Part shown: positions 21,690 to 33,141 of the stretch, piece after piece
Position numbering within the stretch: the first letter of the stretch is position 1
Layout: each line of letters starts with the position of its first letter
The notes under the pieces: model-generated
Database searches by the model: none
Seen by the model: only the letters and a program-made list of their open reading frames with translations
Told to the model about the DNA's origin: nothing
Position numbers and translations under genes: made by a program
Source of the DNA: Guadua angustifolia
Taxonomy: Eukaryota > Streptophyta > Magnoliopsida > Poales > Poaceae
DNA: 64,000 nt
Direction: 5' to 3'
Assembly: GCA_036346375.1 (NCBI GenBank)
Contig: JAYEVE010001309.1
Coordinates: forward strand, 62,001 to 126,000

Positions 21690-22040
21690 GGTTTTAAGAA
21701 AACATAGATTGCTTTATCATTAGTATCACTCTTTTAAGAAAACCGACATCGATGCTTCATCGTTAGTATCACTCTTTTTAAGAAAACCGACATCGATGCT
21801 TCATCGTTAGTATCACTTTTAAGAAAACCGACATCGATGCTTAATCATTAGTATCACTCTTTTAAGAAAACCGATCATCGATGCTTTATCATCACTTTTC
21901 TAATAAAACATCGATAGTTAGTCATCGAAGATCACGCTTTTTAATAAAACCGACATCGATGCTTTATCATCACTTTTCTAATAGAACATCGATGTTAGTT
22001 ATCGGATCACTTTTTTAATAAAACCGATAATCGATGTAGT
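21690..22040. repeat. Tandem repeats with core AAAACCGACATCGATGCTT in CACTA-2
   Basis: Six or seven degenerate units of about 45-60 bp, each roughly AAGAAAACCGACATCGATGCTTCATCGTTAGTATCACTCTTTT. They look like a subterminal repeat array but lie in the middle of the element, between the two genes. Confidence 0.75.
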
Positions 22041-22074
22041 TTATTGCACTATTCCTTTTCGCACATCGCAAGTT

Positions 22075-22750
22075 CTGAATTTTCAGATTTCATCAAAGAG
22101 AGAAAATGCCATAACTTTGTCATACATTGTTGAAATTATTAGAAATTTTGTAGAAACATATTTCAGATCTTGCAAAACTTTTCATAAAATAATTTTTGGA
22201 AAAAGCGATCTCATTCAAGAAATATGCCAAAATTCATTTCAGAACATGATTTGTAAAGTAGAAGCGAGAAAAGTCAAAACTTTTTCAAATTAATCTGAAT
22301 TGTACGAAAATTTCCAGAAATGAGCTTTCGACTATTTACAAGCTTTCCCAAAAGTAATTTTGTCAAATGGAATTTTCTTTCACAACATATGGCACAAAGT
22401 GCAAAGTTGCACTATTGCCTTTCCAAACAAAGTACATTTTCGAATTAGATCAAAGAGTGTAAAACTTTTGCAAATATCATTGGAATTATTTGAAATTATG
22501 CAAAACATATTTCAGATACCGCAAAACTTTCCATGAAAGAATTTTTGGAAAAGCGACTTCATTCAAGTAATATGCTAAAATTCATTTCAGAGACATGATT
22601 TGTGCGTAAAGCGAGAAAAGTCAAAACTTTTTCAAATTAATCTGAATTATACAAAAATTTCGAAATGAGCTTTGACTATTTACAAGCTTTCCCAAAAGTA
22701 ATTTTGTCAAATGGAATTTTCTTTCACAACATATGGCACAAAGTGTGTGC
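22075..22750. repeat. Tandem duplication of about 350 bp downstream of CACTA-2 TNP2
   Basis: 22075-22400 and about 22430-22745 share long stretches: CATTTCAGA(G)ACATGATTTGT, AGTCAAAACTTTTTCAAATTAATCTG, and a roughly 60-bp closing block ending CACAACATATGGCACAAAGTG. It lies in the 3' flank of TNP2. Confidence 0.8.
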
Positions 22751-22825
22751 ATAAAGAGAAATTGCATGCATTTCAATCAAGCCTCCAAACGGTTAATTTT
22801 ACATACATTATAATAGTCCATTTAT

Positions 22826-25800
22826 TTACACATCGCCTTCATGATGATCTACTCGCATGTAATTGGTTCCATGTGTGTCGTCATCCCCGCTAAGATAAGC
22901 CCCATTTGCAAATGAAGGTATCTCATCGAATTGGTTATACTCTTCTTCATCTACAACATCTTCAACTCCTACGATCCGTCTCTTGCCATGAAGAACGACG
23001 GCAACCTCGAATTGGCCGGATCGCGCACGTAATAGACTTGAGTTGCTTGCTTCGCAAGGACAAACGGATCATCTTTGTAGGCGTAGTCTCATCGAGATCC
23101 ACAATAGTAAAGCTCTCTTGTCGACCTTCACTCCATGTGGAAGTCGATCCACTTACATCGAACAATGGAACTTGGTATATTCCGTAATCGAGCTCCCAAA
23201 TTTCTTCGATCATCCCATAGTAGGAGTTCATTGCGATTGGGAGACTGCTGAGTGATGATTATCGAGAAAGCATTTATACTCACACCAATGCTTTTGGACA
23301 AGACTTTTGGCATCTTGACTCTCAAAGGTAAAAGGTGTAACCATTAATATCGCACCTCGCCATGTCTCAGACATTAAATCTTGGTCCGTCACCAACCATT
23401 TTACATTCTCACTAAAGGAGACCTCCGCTTTTTTTGAACCATGTGAGGAATCGATCATTGTGTTTCTAGCGCTGGAAAGCTCATCCATTTGTGGATTCTC
23501 TTCCGTAATATCAACTTATGCTACTCGATGTATGGACTAACTTCTACGCTATTCTCGCAAGATCGTGAAATGCGCCTTGCAATACATATCAAACCTCTGA
23601 CTCATTAGTTTGGACCCAACGGTTCCTTTACCAAATAAGTCCGCCTCATGACGAGATACAGAACACCGATTGCTTGTCTTTACCCGTAGTCCACGAAAAC
23701 TCAATAACCTCTTGGTCCCCATAACCTTCAACAATACTACCCTCAAAGCCAATCGATTCTCACGCACGACTTTAATATACCCATGTACCTCTCGAACGGA
23801 TACATGTAACGAGGAAAGCGGGTCCACATATCTTAATCTCTCGACAAGGTGAACAACAAGGTGGACCATTACGCCAAAGAACGACGGTGGGAAATGCATC
23901 TCAAGGTGACACAGAGTGCGCACCACCTCACTTTGTAAGTTGTCTAGTACATCGGGTCAATAACTTTGCAGAGATCGCATTGAAGAAATAACACAACTTT
24001 GTGATTGCCAACCCGACATCCTCTCGGGAGAATATTTCGATTGCAACCGGGAGCATTTGGGTATCAAGACATGGCACTATGGGACTTCATGCCCAACAAC
24101 TTCAAATCATCTATAGACACAAGCTTCTTAATGTTAGCGGAGTAGCCGATGGAACTTTAATACTTTGGAGACATTTGCAGAGATCTTCTTTCTCCTTTTT
24201 GGACAGGTGTAGCATGCGGCAGGATGTCATGACCTTTTCCATCCTCCTCTATCACCGCAAGTCTGGGTGCGATTCCCATGTAGGCCATGTCGCGACGAGC
24301 ATTGACACCATCTTTGGTCTTCCTGTATGTTCAAGCAGATGCCAACCAAGTTGTCGCAGACATTCTTCTCAACATGTATGACATCAATACAATGCCGACA
24401 TCTAACTCCTTCCAAAGACGGTAAGTCCCGAATATTGACCTCTTCTTCCAAATGGTCCTAGGACTAACAGATTTACTGGCTCTTTCCATATCGAACATCG
24501 ATATCCTCTACACGTGAATATACTTGGCTTCCACTCATAGGTCATGTGCCGAACGGACTTCCTCTTCCCATCAAATTTGTCATCCATCTTACGGTATCGA
24601 TGACTTCGAGGTAGAAACCTCGGTGACCCATATACAGCTTTCTTGGAATTGCGACCATAGACTCTTAGTCTCCTCTTCACAAATAGGACACGCTTTGGCT
24701 CTTTCAGATCAGAATCGCCAAATTACCAAGGGCGGAAAATCATTTATGGTGCAAAATACCATAGCCCATAGGGTGAAATGCTCTCTTTGTACGCATCCCA
24801 CACGCGACCCCTCATTCCACAATTTTACCAAATCCTCGATCAATGGTGCAAGGTACACATCAATATCATTTCCTTTGCTTGGGTCCCGAGATTAGTAATG
24901 ACATCATGATATACTTCCGCTTCATGCCTGACCAAGGAGGGAGGTTGTAGATACACAATGAATCGCAGTGTCAGGACGATCGCTCATGTTACCAAACGGA
25001 TTCATTCCGCTTCAGTACTCAACCCAAATCTTATGTTCCTCATTTCGCACCAAACTCCTCATGTTTCCAATCGATGTTTCTCCATTGAGCCGAATCAAGA
25101 GGGTGTCTCACTTGCCATCTTCCTTTCGAGACTCGTAATGCCAACGCAACAATTTTGCCTCTCTCGGATTTGCAAACAACCGCCTCGAGACGGGAATGAT
25201 GGGCAAGTACCACAATACCTTGGCGGTGCACCTTTAGTGACCTCTTCACCGTCGTTGTTCGGCTCTACGCTTCTTATCGTTACGCTTCTCCTTTTGTTTG
25301 TCTTGGGCACACCGCAAACCGACAAACGCAGCAGCTCTGATGTGCGTTAAGACAAGATGCAATCATTCGACATGCATGTATCCTTTCTATTTCCATTCCA
25401 TGGGACATAGTAGCTTCTTCGCTTCATAAATGCTTGTTGGCAACTCGCTTCTCCCAAGCAGATCCGATAGAAGAACTAGTAGTGCATTGAAACTTGTATC
25501 CGTCCAACGGTGTTTTGCCTTGATTCGAACAATGCAAGGACCGAACCCAACTGGTGTATTCCGCTTTGCAACTTTGTGAACAGCGGTTTGGCATAAATCT
25601 TCTATCAAGCTTTTAAACTTTTCAAACTCTCTTTCCGTAATTACCTCCACATCCCGCAACATTTGCTCCAAATTATCCTCCTCAAACATATCAGTCGCAA
25701 CACGCCATCCGGTTCCACCGTATCTTCGTTGCATATCTAAGGGTACTACCGCCTCCCCGTGATGGATCCAACATGTGTAATTCCTCACGGCCACGTCGAA

Positions 25801-25982
25801 TCGTGGTCCTCAATTTGAGATGAGTTGTTAAATCTCCTCGATTCGTGCAATCAATGCAAGGACAATATATGAAGTTTACACCCTCCTCACCATGTCGCCT
25901 TCGCAATTTTTGAACTCCTTAACACCCTCTGAAATTCAGCACTCACACGGCTTTTACGATACATCCATTCCTCACGGTCCAT
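22826..25982 (-). pseudogene. CACTA-2 TNP2-type transposase, nearly complete but frameshifted
   Basis: The start ATG at 25980-25982 gives MDREEWMYRKSRVSAEF, the classic TNP2 N-terminus. The transposase-associated zinc region follows (CPCIDCTNR, about 25850). Then come TSFNALLVLLSDLL and SIYEAKKLLCPM (25387-25500). The TNP2 core is at 24227-25330 (the first residues of MTYEWKPSIFTCRGY at about 24545; HCIDVIHVEKNVCDNLVG at about 24390). DUF4218 is at 23549-23926 (LCHLEMHFPPSFFGVMVHL). DUF4216 is at 22962-23325 (FTIVDLDETTPTKM). The acidic C-terminus ends at TAA 22826-22828. All domains are in family order. Single-base indels and a stop near 25875 interrupt the frame. Confidence 0.9.
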
Positions 25983-26323
25983 CTGCAATTAAATTTCGCA
26001 CAATAAATTAAAGAAAAAGCTCGAGCGACAACTAGCTATAGCTATTTTAAATATTGAGACATCATTTCAATTAATATTACCTTTGCAAAATAGTGGGATG
26101 TGTTCCAAGATATATAAATGTACTCCGATCGATACCTAGCTTCTTCCACGGTTTAAAGCTTCCAATTCCTACATAAGAGACATAAATTTTAATATCAACA
26201 ATGATATCAAATAATCTAATTATATAGCTAGTGCAAGAGCTTGCAAATCTTTCTACTACAACTAAACAAAACAAGGGTACCAACGATGACTCCTAATCTC
26301 TAAATAGGTTGGGTCCTAATCCC

Positions 26324-26524
26324 ATTCGAGGATATATGGTTGGGCAAGTTCTAAGCCGTTGTACAACTCAGAGAAAATTTCGAGAACATCTCATTGTTCT
26401 CCGGATACACGCCTCGACAACAGGTCAAGAGCGTGTGTATCCGGAGAACACCAGAGAGACGCTACGAAATCTACTCAACTTGTACAAACACACCAGAACT
26501 TGCTCGAACCATATATCCTCGAAT
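26324..26524. repeat. Hairpin 2: 201-bp imperfect palindrome in CACTA-2, upstream of TNP2
   Basis: ATTCGAGGATATATGGTT opens the left arm and AACCATATATCCTCGAAT closes the right. The inner arms TGTTCTCCGGATACACGC and GCGTGTGTATCCGGAGAACA pair around a loop of about 18 bases. Roughly 80% of arm positions look paired by eye. It is homologous to hairpin 1, and the flanks (CTAATCTCTAAATAGGTT; GACGAGGTTACGC..CCTAAACTCTAA) are shared too, so a cassette of about 340 bp is repeated. Confidence 0.8.
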
Positions 26525-26582
26525 CGTCCAAAAACGTGAACAATTCGAGATCGTCATTATAAATATGCCCTTTCGTTCAGCA

Positions 26583-26594
26583 TATTTATAAATA
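26583..26594 (-). promoter_or_regulatory. Candidate TATA box of CACTA-2 TNP2
   Basis: TATTTATAAATA lies about 600 bp upstream of the TNP2 ATG on the minus strand and next to hairpin 2. It matches the motif beside hairpin 1. Confidence 0.4.
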
Positions 26595-26640
26595 AGCACC
26601 CTCGAACGGAGACGAGGTTACGCCGCCTAAACTCTAATAA

Positions 26641-27059
26641 CAATTACTACATGATAGCAATAATAATTCCATATAAATAGGAGATCGCACTACAAAAATT
26701 AAATAGATATGTGCTTATCAAATAAAGAGTGTGAAATCTGAAAGCACGTACACAATTCCAAAGGCAACCTAAACTTTATTGACGACATATCGAAATTACC
26801 AAAGGCAAAATTGAAGGGTTTAAAGAATTGCTGATCACATTTTGAAGAAAACCGCAAAACAGGGCAAAACAGGGAATCTCCTCAAGATAGGGTTTCAATT
26901 TTGCCCTCTTAATACCCACCCATGAGGACTTCAAATTTTCTTACCCAAGTATTGCTTCCAACCACACAATATGAGATATTTTCTCGGGTAGCGGCGAGAA
27001 ATCTCCTCTGGAGCAACAACAGAGAAGAGTTCAAATGAGTGGTATATATAACTTAGGAG
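26641..27059. other. CACTA-2 DNA between hairpin 2 and the right subterminal array, no gene
   Basis: AT-rich, with no recognisable reading frame or repeat structure. Confidence 0.5.
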
Positions 27060-27545
27060 GCACATCGAATCGGTTCTTTTCAAAGCGATAGTGATGTGCA
27101 CGGCCATCACTAGTCATAAGCACGAGCACATCGAGAATCGGTTCTTTTCAATAGCGATAGTGATGTGCACAAATCATCACTATCGCTTATAAAAAGAACC
27201 GATAGTGATAACCATATGCACATCGAATCGGTTCTCACTAAAAAGTGATAGTGATGTGCACGGTCATCACTATCGGTTTTTTCATAGAAGTGATAGTGAT
27301 GATCACGCACATCACTATCACTTTATGAAAAGAACCGATAGTGATGACCGTGCACATCACTATCACTTTTTAGTAGAGAACCGATTCGGATGTGTCCAGT
27401 GCTACATCACAATCACTTATAATCTCAGAACTGATAGTGATTATTACTAACACCCTTCCGAAGTTACTTATCACAATCGTTTTTTTCGAAAAACTTAAGA
27501 ACCGACACAGATAAAGTGATAGTGATGTGTCGTTCTGTAGTAGTG
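27060..27545. repeat. CACTA-2 right subterminal array with a large palindrome, and terminus
   Basis: Copies of AATCGGTTCTTTT, GATAGTGATGTGCACGG and ATCACTATCGG alternate in orientation. A palindrome spans 27230-27382: GGTTCTCACTAAAAAGTGATAG at its left is mirrored by CTATCACTTTTTAGTAGAGAACC at its right, with the centre near 27306. The terminus CGTTCTGTAGTAGTG ends at 27545. Short frames in it (such as 27205-27450, with repeated DDHAHHYHF) are produced by the repeat. Confidence 0.85.
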
Positions 27546-27890
27546 GATGGCCATGTGTTGAATCGTGGTAGTAGGAGCAGGGTTTGCCTTGGTGGAACGC
27601 AAGGAATAGATGTTCAGCAGATGTTCAGCAAAATGCTACCATGGAGGCGAAGTGCTTTTAACCCAGGGAAATCGGGAGTAGAAGGTGTTCATCCTGTGTG
27701 TGACAAGGTTCCATCATGGAGACGAAATAGTTTTAAGCCTGGGAAATATGATTATCAACACAAGCTGTACACAGGGAATATTTTAGTGTGCAGTTCACTG
27801 AGAAAACTCTTTAACTCTGAATCATTTGTTCATGCTTATTGGTTGGAGTTCCATGGATGGAGCCCTCCTAAAGTGGTGATTACATCATAG
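27546..27890 (+). pseudogene. Unidentified gag-like reading frame, 3' part, after CACTA-2
   Basis: From 27549 the frame is open for over 110 codons to TAG at 27888-27890. It has two LPWRRSAFNPGK / VPSWRRNSFKPGK repeats and a C-terminus containing HAYWLEFHGWSPPK. The removed length (11,765 plus the 3-bp duplication) brings this frame into register with 15496-15780, so both belong to one former reading frame. Unknown family. The W-x-PGK repeats and the aromatic tail look like a structural retroelement protein rather than an enzyme. Confidence 0.5.
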
Positions 27891-28119
27891 CGGTTCCATG
27901 GCAATATAAGCTGCGGCCCTACTGAGGAGATCACGGGTGGTGTCGAGGGCCTAATTCATTTGCTTTGTCAAACTATCAACATGGTTGCACTTCTCTGGCT
28001 CGACATAAAGAATTGTAATAACTCAGTTGGCTTCTTGCATAGTTGCATTTCACAACCATGCAGCACGAGAAGACATACACTTCTAAAAGGCTATGGGATA
28101 CAGGTATTATGGGGTTAAT
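27891..28119. other. Unassigned DNA downstream of the gag-like frame
   Basis: No gene seen. Continues at 48664 once the MITE and its nested gypsy element are removed. Confidence 0.4.
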
Positions 28120-28122
28120 TAA

Positions 28123-28490
28123 GGGTGCGTTTGGTTGGGTGTACGAGGGTCAACTGAACCGTCCCGTACAGGATTTGGTTCTGTTTCTGCGTTTAGTTGG
28201 TTAAACGGAACCATTTAGTACAGGATGAGATAGTACATATTCTTAGAATATTTCAAAAAGATGTTGCACCATCCTGTACGAAAAATTTGGCCGAACTAAT
28301 CGGTACAGGACAGGATCGTTCACTTGCATCATCCCTCAAACTAACCCTCTTTTCTCAATCCAATTTTAACCCTTCAACCAAACATCATCTCATACCATCC
28401 TGTATCATTTCATAAAACAATCAAAAAAAATCTTGTATCATTCTATTCAAGCAACCAAATACCTTTCCTGTACTATCTTATCGAAGATTA
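28123..28490. mobile_element. Tourist-like (PIF/Harbinger) MITE, left part
   Basis: Begins GGGTGCGTTTGGTTGGGTGTACGAGG after TAA (28120-28122). Its other end, CCTCGTACACCTAACTAAACACACCC, is at 48635-48660, followed by TAA. TAA duplication plus GGGTGCGTTTGG ends fits Tourist-like MITEs. It has no coding capacity. It is cut at 28490 by the 20-kb gypsy element. Confidence 0.88.
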
Positions 28491-31400
28491 TGTAACATCC
28501 CGAAAAATGCAATTAAGTAAAAATAAATATTTTAAATTTGAAAATATTTATTTCTGAATTTCTTGGCAATATTGGTTTTATTCGAATTTCCCTTGGAGTT
28601 TTGCATTGCATAGAAAATCAAATAAAGAGAATTAAAGAATGAAAAAGAGAAAAAGGCAAAAAGATAAAAAGTAGAAATTTGGAAAATAGCCATGAGAACA
28701 CTGATCATTCAATTAAATCATTTTAATCAGCAATTGAAATTTTATGCATAAAGAAATGAAGAGATAAAAGGAAAAGATAACTTTTAAATCGAATATCAGA
28801 TTTCGAATTCACATAAAATATTGGAATCACAAATGGAGCTGAAAATTTTAGAGAAACATTCTCGAGACCAAATTCTTTTGAAAAACAAAATTTCATAAAT
28901 AGCGATTTTGATTTATCTTAATCAAAATCAAAATTAAACGAATTCAATCGGAGTCGCCGACGCAGCGCCACTCGTTGTTTTTCCGCTCGTTGGCACATGG
29001 AGAAGCTCTCGACCATCGACAATGGTTCCACCTGCCGACCGTCTTCCTCTTTTGATTCGCTCCCATGAAGAACTCTCCGGCCGTTCGTTCCATCGAGGCG
29101 AGGTCTTCGGCTCACAAGATGAAGCCGCCGATTGCCGCCACGGCCCACTCAATTGCTGCAATTCCGGCTAGAACCCGACCCCAACGAGCCTCCTTCTCAT
29201 TCCCTCTGCCTTCCTTGTTCTCTCCCAACCAAAATGAAGCTCCTTCCATTTTCGCCATGGCCAAGAAGCTCAAGCTCGCCCAACTTCGATTTCAGCCGAT
29301 CCCTTCAACCAATACTCAATTAACCTCAGCTAGAGCATCACTAAGCTTCAAGGATCGAATCCTCAAAACTCGGAGCATCTTCACGCGAAAACAAAATTGC
29401 ATTGCGGCGCCTTTCTCCTCCAACAAAGCCACCATGGGCGGAGCTCCTCCGGCCTTCTCCCTTCAGGTGAACTTCGAAAATGAAACCCCTAGTACCCCTT
29501 AATGCTCAAAAGGCCACCGATTTCACCTCTAACGACCTGTTCTTCTTCCTCCACGAGCCGCCATTAATGCTCGCGCCCAACCCATTGCCGCGCCTCGCTT
29601 CGTCTCCGATGAATGAGCTCCACCGTTGGATGCGCTCGATGTGCTGATGCTCCCAGTGCTCGCTGTCACGGGAGGATCGCGGAAGATCGCGTCGCCAAGC
29701 CCTAGGCCGTCCTCGATTCGCCTCTCTGCTCGCCGATCGGGCCCAACCATCGATGGCGCCGAGGTCTTCGCTCACTGTGGTGAAAAAGGCGCCTCTCACA
29801 TGAAAGCGTATTTTGATTTCTTAGCCATTTTCAACTTGCTGAAAATTAATCTTTGAATATCTTTTGAAATATTAATTCAATCCCAATAAAATAAATTTGT
29901 ATATTCATTTAAAATCCGAAGAATCTAGATATGTAAAAATATTTAGTTTTTGAAGTATAGGATTGTTAATTAATGTAAACCTTGATTATGGTGCTAATAT
30001 GGGTTTTAATGAGAATTTGTGCATAACAAGTAATGAGGTGATGAAATCAATATTCATGAGCTTTTAGAATTCAGGTTGTATTCAAATATACAAAAATATT
30101 AAATATTTGAACTACAAAGCAATTAATTGAATTAAACTTTGAGTATAACCTCAATATGGCCCTCATATTAAATCCGTGAACAATAGGTCAAGAAGTAACA
30201 ATATAAACTTGTATATGATGCCAAGACCAAAATGAATTCTTGTTTGTCTCTGGAATCATAATAAACTCAAATATGTAAAATCATCTAATGTTTAACTCAA
30301 TTCAAATTGTTTGCTTCATAATCATTAATTAACTATTGTTATGGCCATTAACCAAATAATAGCATAATGGCTCATAGAATGATAAAGTAATTTATATTAA
30401 GTTCCTAAAAACAAGAAAGACATATGTATGTGAAAATAATTGGAATAAAGTTTAACTTAAATTCTTTCATTATAGAGAAGTGTTAAATGTAACAATAATC
30501 AAATAGATAATCTATTGCAAATAAAGCTAAAAACAATGCCAAACCAGCTTTAAAACATTCCTAGGATGATACTCTGCTAATACCTGAGAAATGAATCAAG
30601 AATCATGTATGGGTTAGTTGGAAATCAAGTTGAAACTTGGCCGATTTTAGGTTTGCAAATATGATCGTTTAGGCTCTTTCGGCGATAGATAAAATAACTC
30701 ATCCAAATACTAAAATCAAGTAAAATCAGTTTAGTAACACTGCATAAAGTTTATACTACCATATTCGTAAAAAGAATCTCATTCCATCAAAGTTTGTATA
30801 TTAATCTTGTCAACCTAAAACCCTTAATCGTTAATATGTCATTTCCTTTCTTGCCGATTTTGAATAGTGTAGTCCTTAAAGTGTAGTATAAACCATTTTA
30901 GTGAGAAGTTTATAGTCTTGCCCAAAATCCTAAAACTTATGAAATTAGTTTAGTAGTGTTCTTTAAAGTGTAGTCTACCCTATTATGGAAAAATAATCTC
31001 AATTTGCTAAGAGCTGCATATTAATCTTGTAGGTTAAATAACCCTAAATAATCATATTCATGAATTAGGTAGAAAGAACAATTGGTTTTAATTGTGAAAT
31101 TTGTTTGTAATGGAACCTTCCCAAATACCCCAAAAATGATCTTTAGGATTTAATCTGCAGCAATCTAAGAAAATATTCTTATTTTACCTTGCTTTGAATT
31201 TGAATCCTAATAGAGCAAAACTCGTAAGTAATAAATATTGGCAGAACTCATATTATGAATAGTAAAATATATAAACATTGCAACTAATGCTTAATTCTAT
31301 TAATCCAACCAATTTTTGCATCTTAAATTCGTAAAATAAGGCTAATAAATTCGCAAAGAGCAATCCCTGTTCTTGTAAAGAGTTTATTTGTTTTGCTATC

Positions 31401-33138
31401 TATTCTCTTTTGCTTTATTGAAGTCTTTTATTTGCTTTGCTGTATTTTCCGTTGATCGACGTGTAGAACCCGACGTCTCTAGCCGTCATAAATGTAAATG
31501 CCAACCGCAATCCTCGTCTTCGTCGTAATCAGTGATTAAGCAAGGCAAGCATCCTTTGACCATATTGATCCCAGTATTTTATATTCCTTTTGTGCATCAA
31601 ATTGTTTTATGCATGCGTTTACTTTATGTAAATTGCTATCTTGTGGATTGGTAGTTATACCTGTTGTTTCGTGAATCTCCTTTGATGATTATGAACATGT
31701 GAACCTTGATAACCATAGATTAAGGTTAGGCGTTACTAAATGTCATCATGGGTATATGCGTTTATTTTATTCCTGCTTAGCCATGCTTTAGAATAAATAA
31801 TGTACATGATCAACTCAATAATTGTTTCGGGAAACATTGAAAATGTCACTGTTGGTGGTGGGTACTTTGATTAAAAACCCAAAATGAAACTATGCTTTGA
31901 TGCGGGCGATTATTTGGCAATAGCCGGTTGTGCAGAAGTAATTGCACGTAGTGTAGGGTGAAGTGTCGCCTGTGTCACAACTAAGGACCGAACGTCGTGT
32001 TGTATGATCCAAGAAAATCCGTACAAACCACGAGGGTGAGGATGGGTTAGCCTTAGCCTATTAAATTGTTTAGACAAGGCTTTGCTCATTGGTAGGCGGG
32101 AGCTTGCACAGGATTCCCGTTTGGTCTACCTGACGGGGTTTCTACTTGCTAATGTAACGGTGTATGCCCTGCCGTGTTTAGAAACGTTGTGTTGGGTGTG
32201 TGAATGTGGATCCACGGCTTGGGTGTGTGTTTCTAGTTCTACGGCGGGGGTTAACGTCCCGGGCTGGTGTAAAGCCTTGTCTAGGAATTTAATGGCTATG
32301 TATGGTCTTCTTGACGACACACCTAAGGAAGTGTGTCGGGCAAAAGTTGATCATTCCTTGTGGGTACAGTTGTACACCTCTGCAGAGTTTAAATCTAATT
32401 GATTAGTCGTACCCGCGGTCATGGGTGTCTTGGTGAACTTGCACGAGTTAAATATTTTATTATTTCAAAAGGGTTATTTTACAAGTTAGCTTACCCCACG
32501 ATGACCCAATGCTATACCTGTGTGGGCAAGTATTGAATCATTTACAGTTCTGTGGACAAAGAATTGGATATATGCCATGCGATGGCAAGGTTTGATTAAA
32601 TCGCTCACGTCATGGAGGACGGTGAGTGTTATTTATGCTTTACTTATTTGCTATCAAGTAAACTTGCTCTTTTAAATTCGATTGCAAATAACTTGGTTTC
32701 CAAATTCAAATTCGCTTTATGCAAATTAAGCGTAATAGCCTCCTTTGAAATGGCCTGCATGTATTGTAGGTTTTGTTTCAAGTCTTCTTTGAGTATGTAA
32801 AATACTCACCCTTGCCTAATTATATTGTAGGTGTGTGCTAGCGAGCTTGAGTCTCTTTTAAATGCATGAGTTGCGGGTTCTTCTTTGAAGCGCTTTTATT
32901 TCTAAGGAGTTATGCAGTGGTCGGGTTCGGGTTTGGATGGGCAAACCGCAAGATATTACTTCCTTTGTCGTTTTATTCTCTCGAGTTGTAATAATTATTT
33001 GTATAATCGTTTCCGCTTAATTATTGTATTGTATGGTTATGATTTCCAATTGTTGTAAACATGTGAGTGCTAGCTACTGATCCAGGGAATAGCACAAGAA
33101 TCACATGGAGGTTCCTGTTCATCGAACGGGGTCTCACA
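28491..33138 (+). repeat. LTR A (5' LTR) of the 20-kb element
   Basis: 4648 bp, TGTAACATCCCG to TCTCACA. Mostly AT-rich, with a GC-rich, CG-bearing block at 28930-29800 that yields spurious open frames (29065-29502 and antisense partners). A second series of frames at 32082-32402 is also part of the LTR. The AT-rich middle (29810-31300) is almost identical to 45260-46760 in LTR C. Nothing here is a gene. Confidence 0.9.
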
Positions 33139-33141
33139 GAG

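Larger units (their letters stand above)
15781..27545 (-). mobile_element. CACTA-2: complete En/Spm (CACTA) transposon with two genes
   Basis: The left end CACTACTACAGAACG (15781) and the right end CGTTCTGTAGTAGTG (27545) are perfect inverted repeats. GAT is duplicated at 15778-15780 and 27546-27548. Length is 11,765 bp. Subterminal repeats built on AATCGGTTCTTTT and ATCACTATCGG lie at both ends. Two minus-strand genes are present, TNP2 near the right end and a Transposase_24/DUF8039-like/Ulp1 protease gene near the left end. This is the usual gene order of large grass CACTA elements. A matched TIR pair with an intact duplication argues for one insertion event. Confidence 0.95.

Noticed and set aside
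27205..27450. Frame with repeated DDHAHHYHF, looking like a histidine-repeat protein
   Set aside because: Produced by the CACTA-2 subterminal repeats.
15781..27545. Presence of miR820 in the CACTA element
   Set aside because: The mature sequence as I remember it (starting TCGGCCTCGTGG) was not found on either strand; only unrelated hairpins are present.
28930..29800. Open frames on both strands of the LTR A GC-rich block
   Set aside because: Overlapping open frames in several phases reflect composition; the LTR C copies are shifted.
32082..32402. 106-codon plus-strand frame in LTR A
   Set aside because: Lies in LTR sequence; the matching part of LTR C (about 47530-47850) does not keep the frame, so it is chance.
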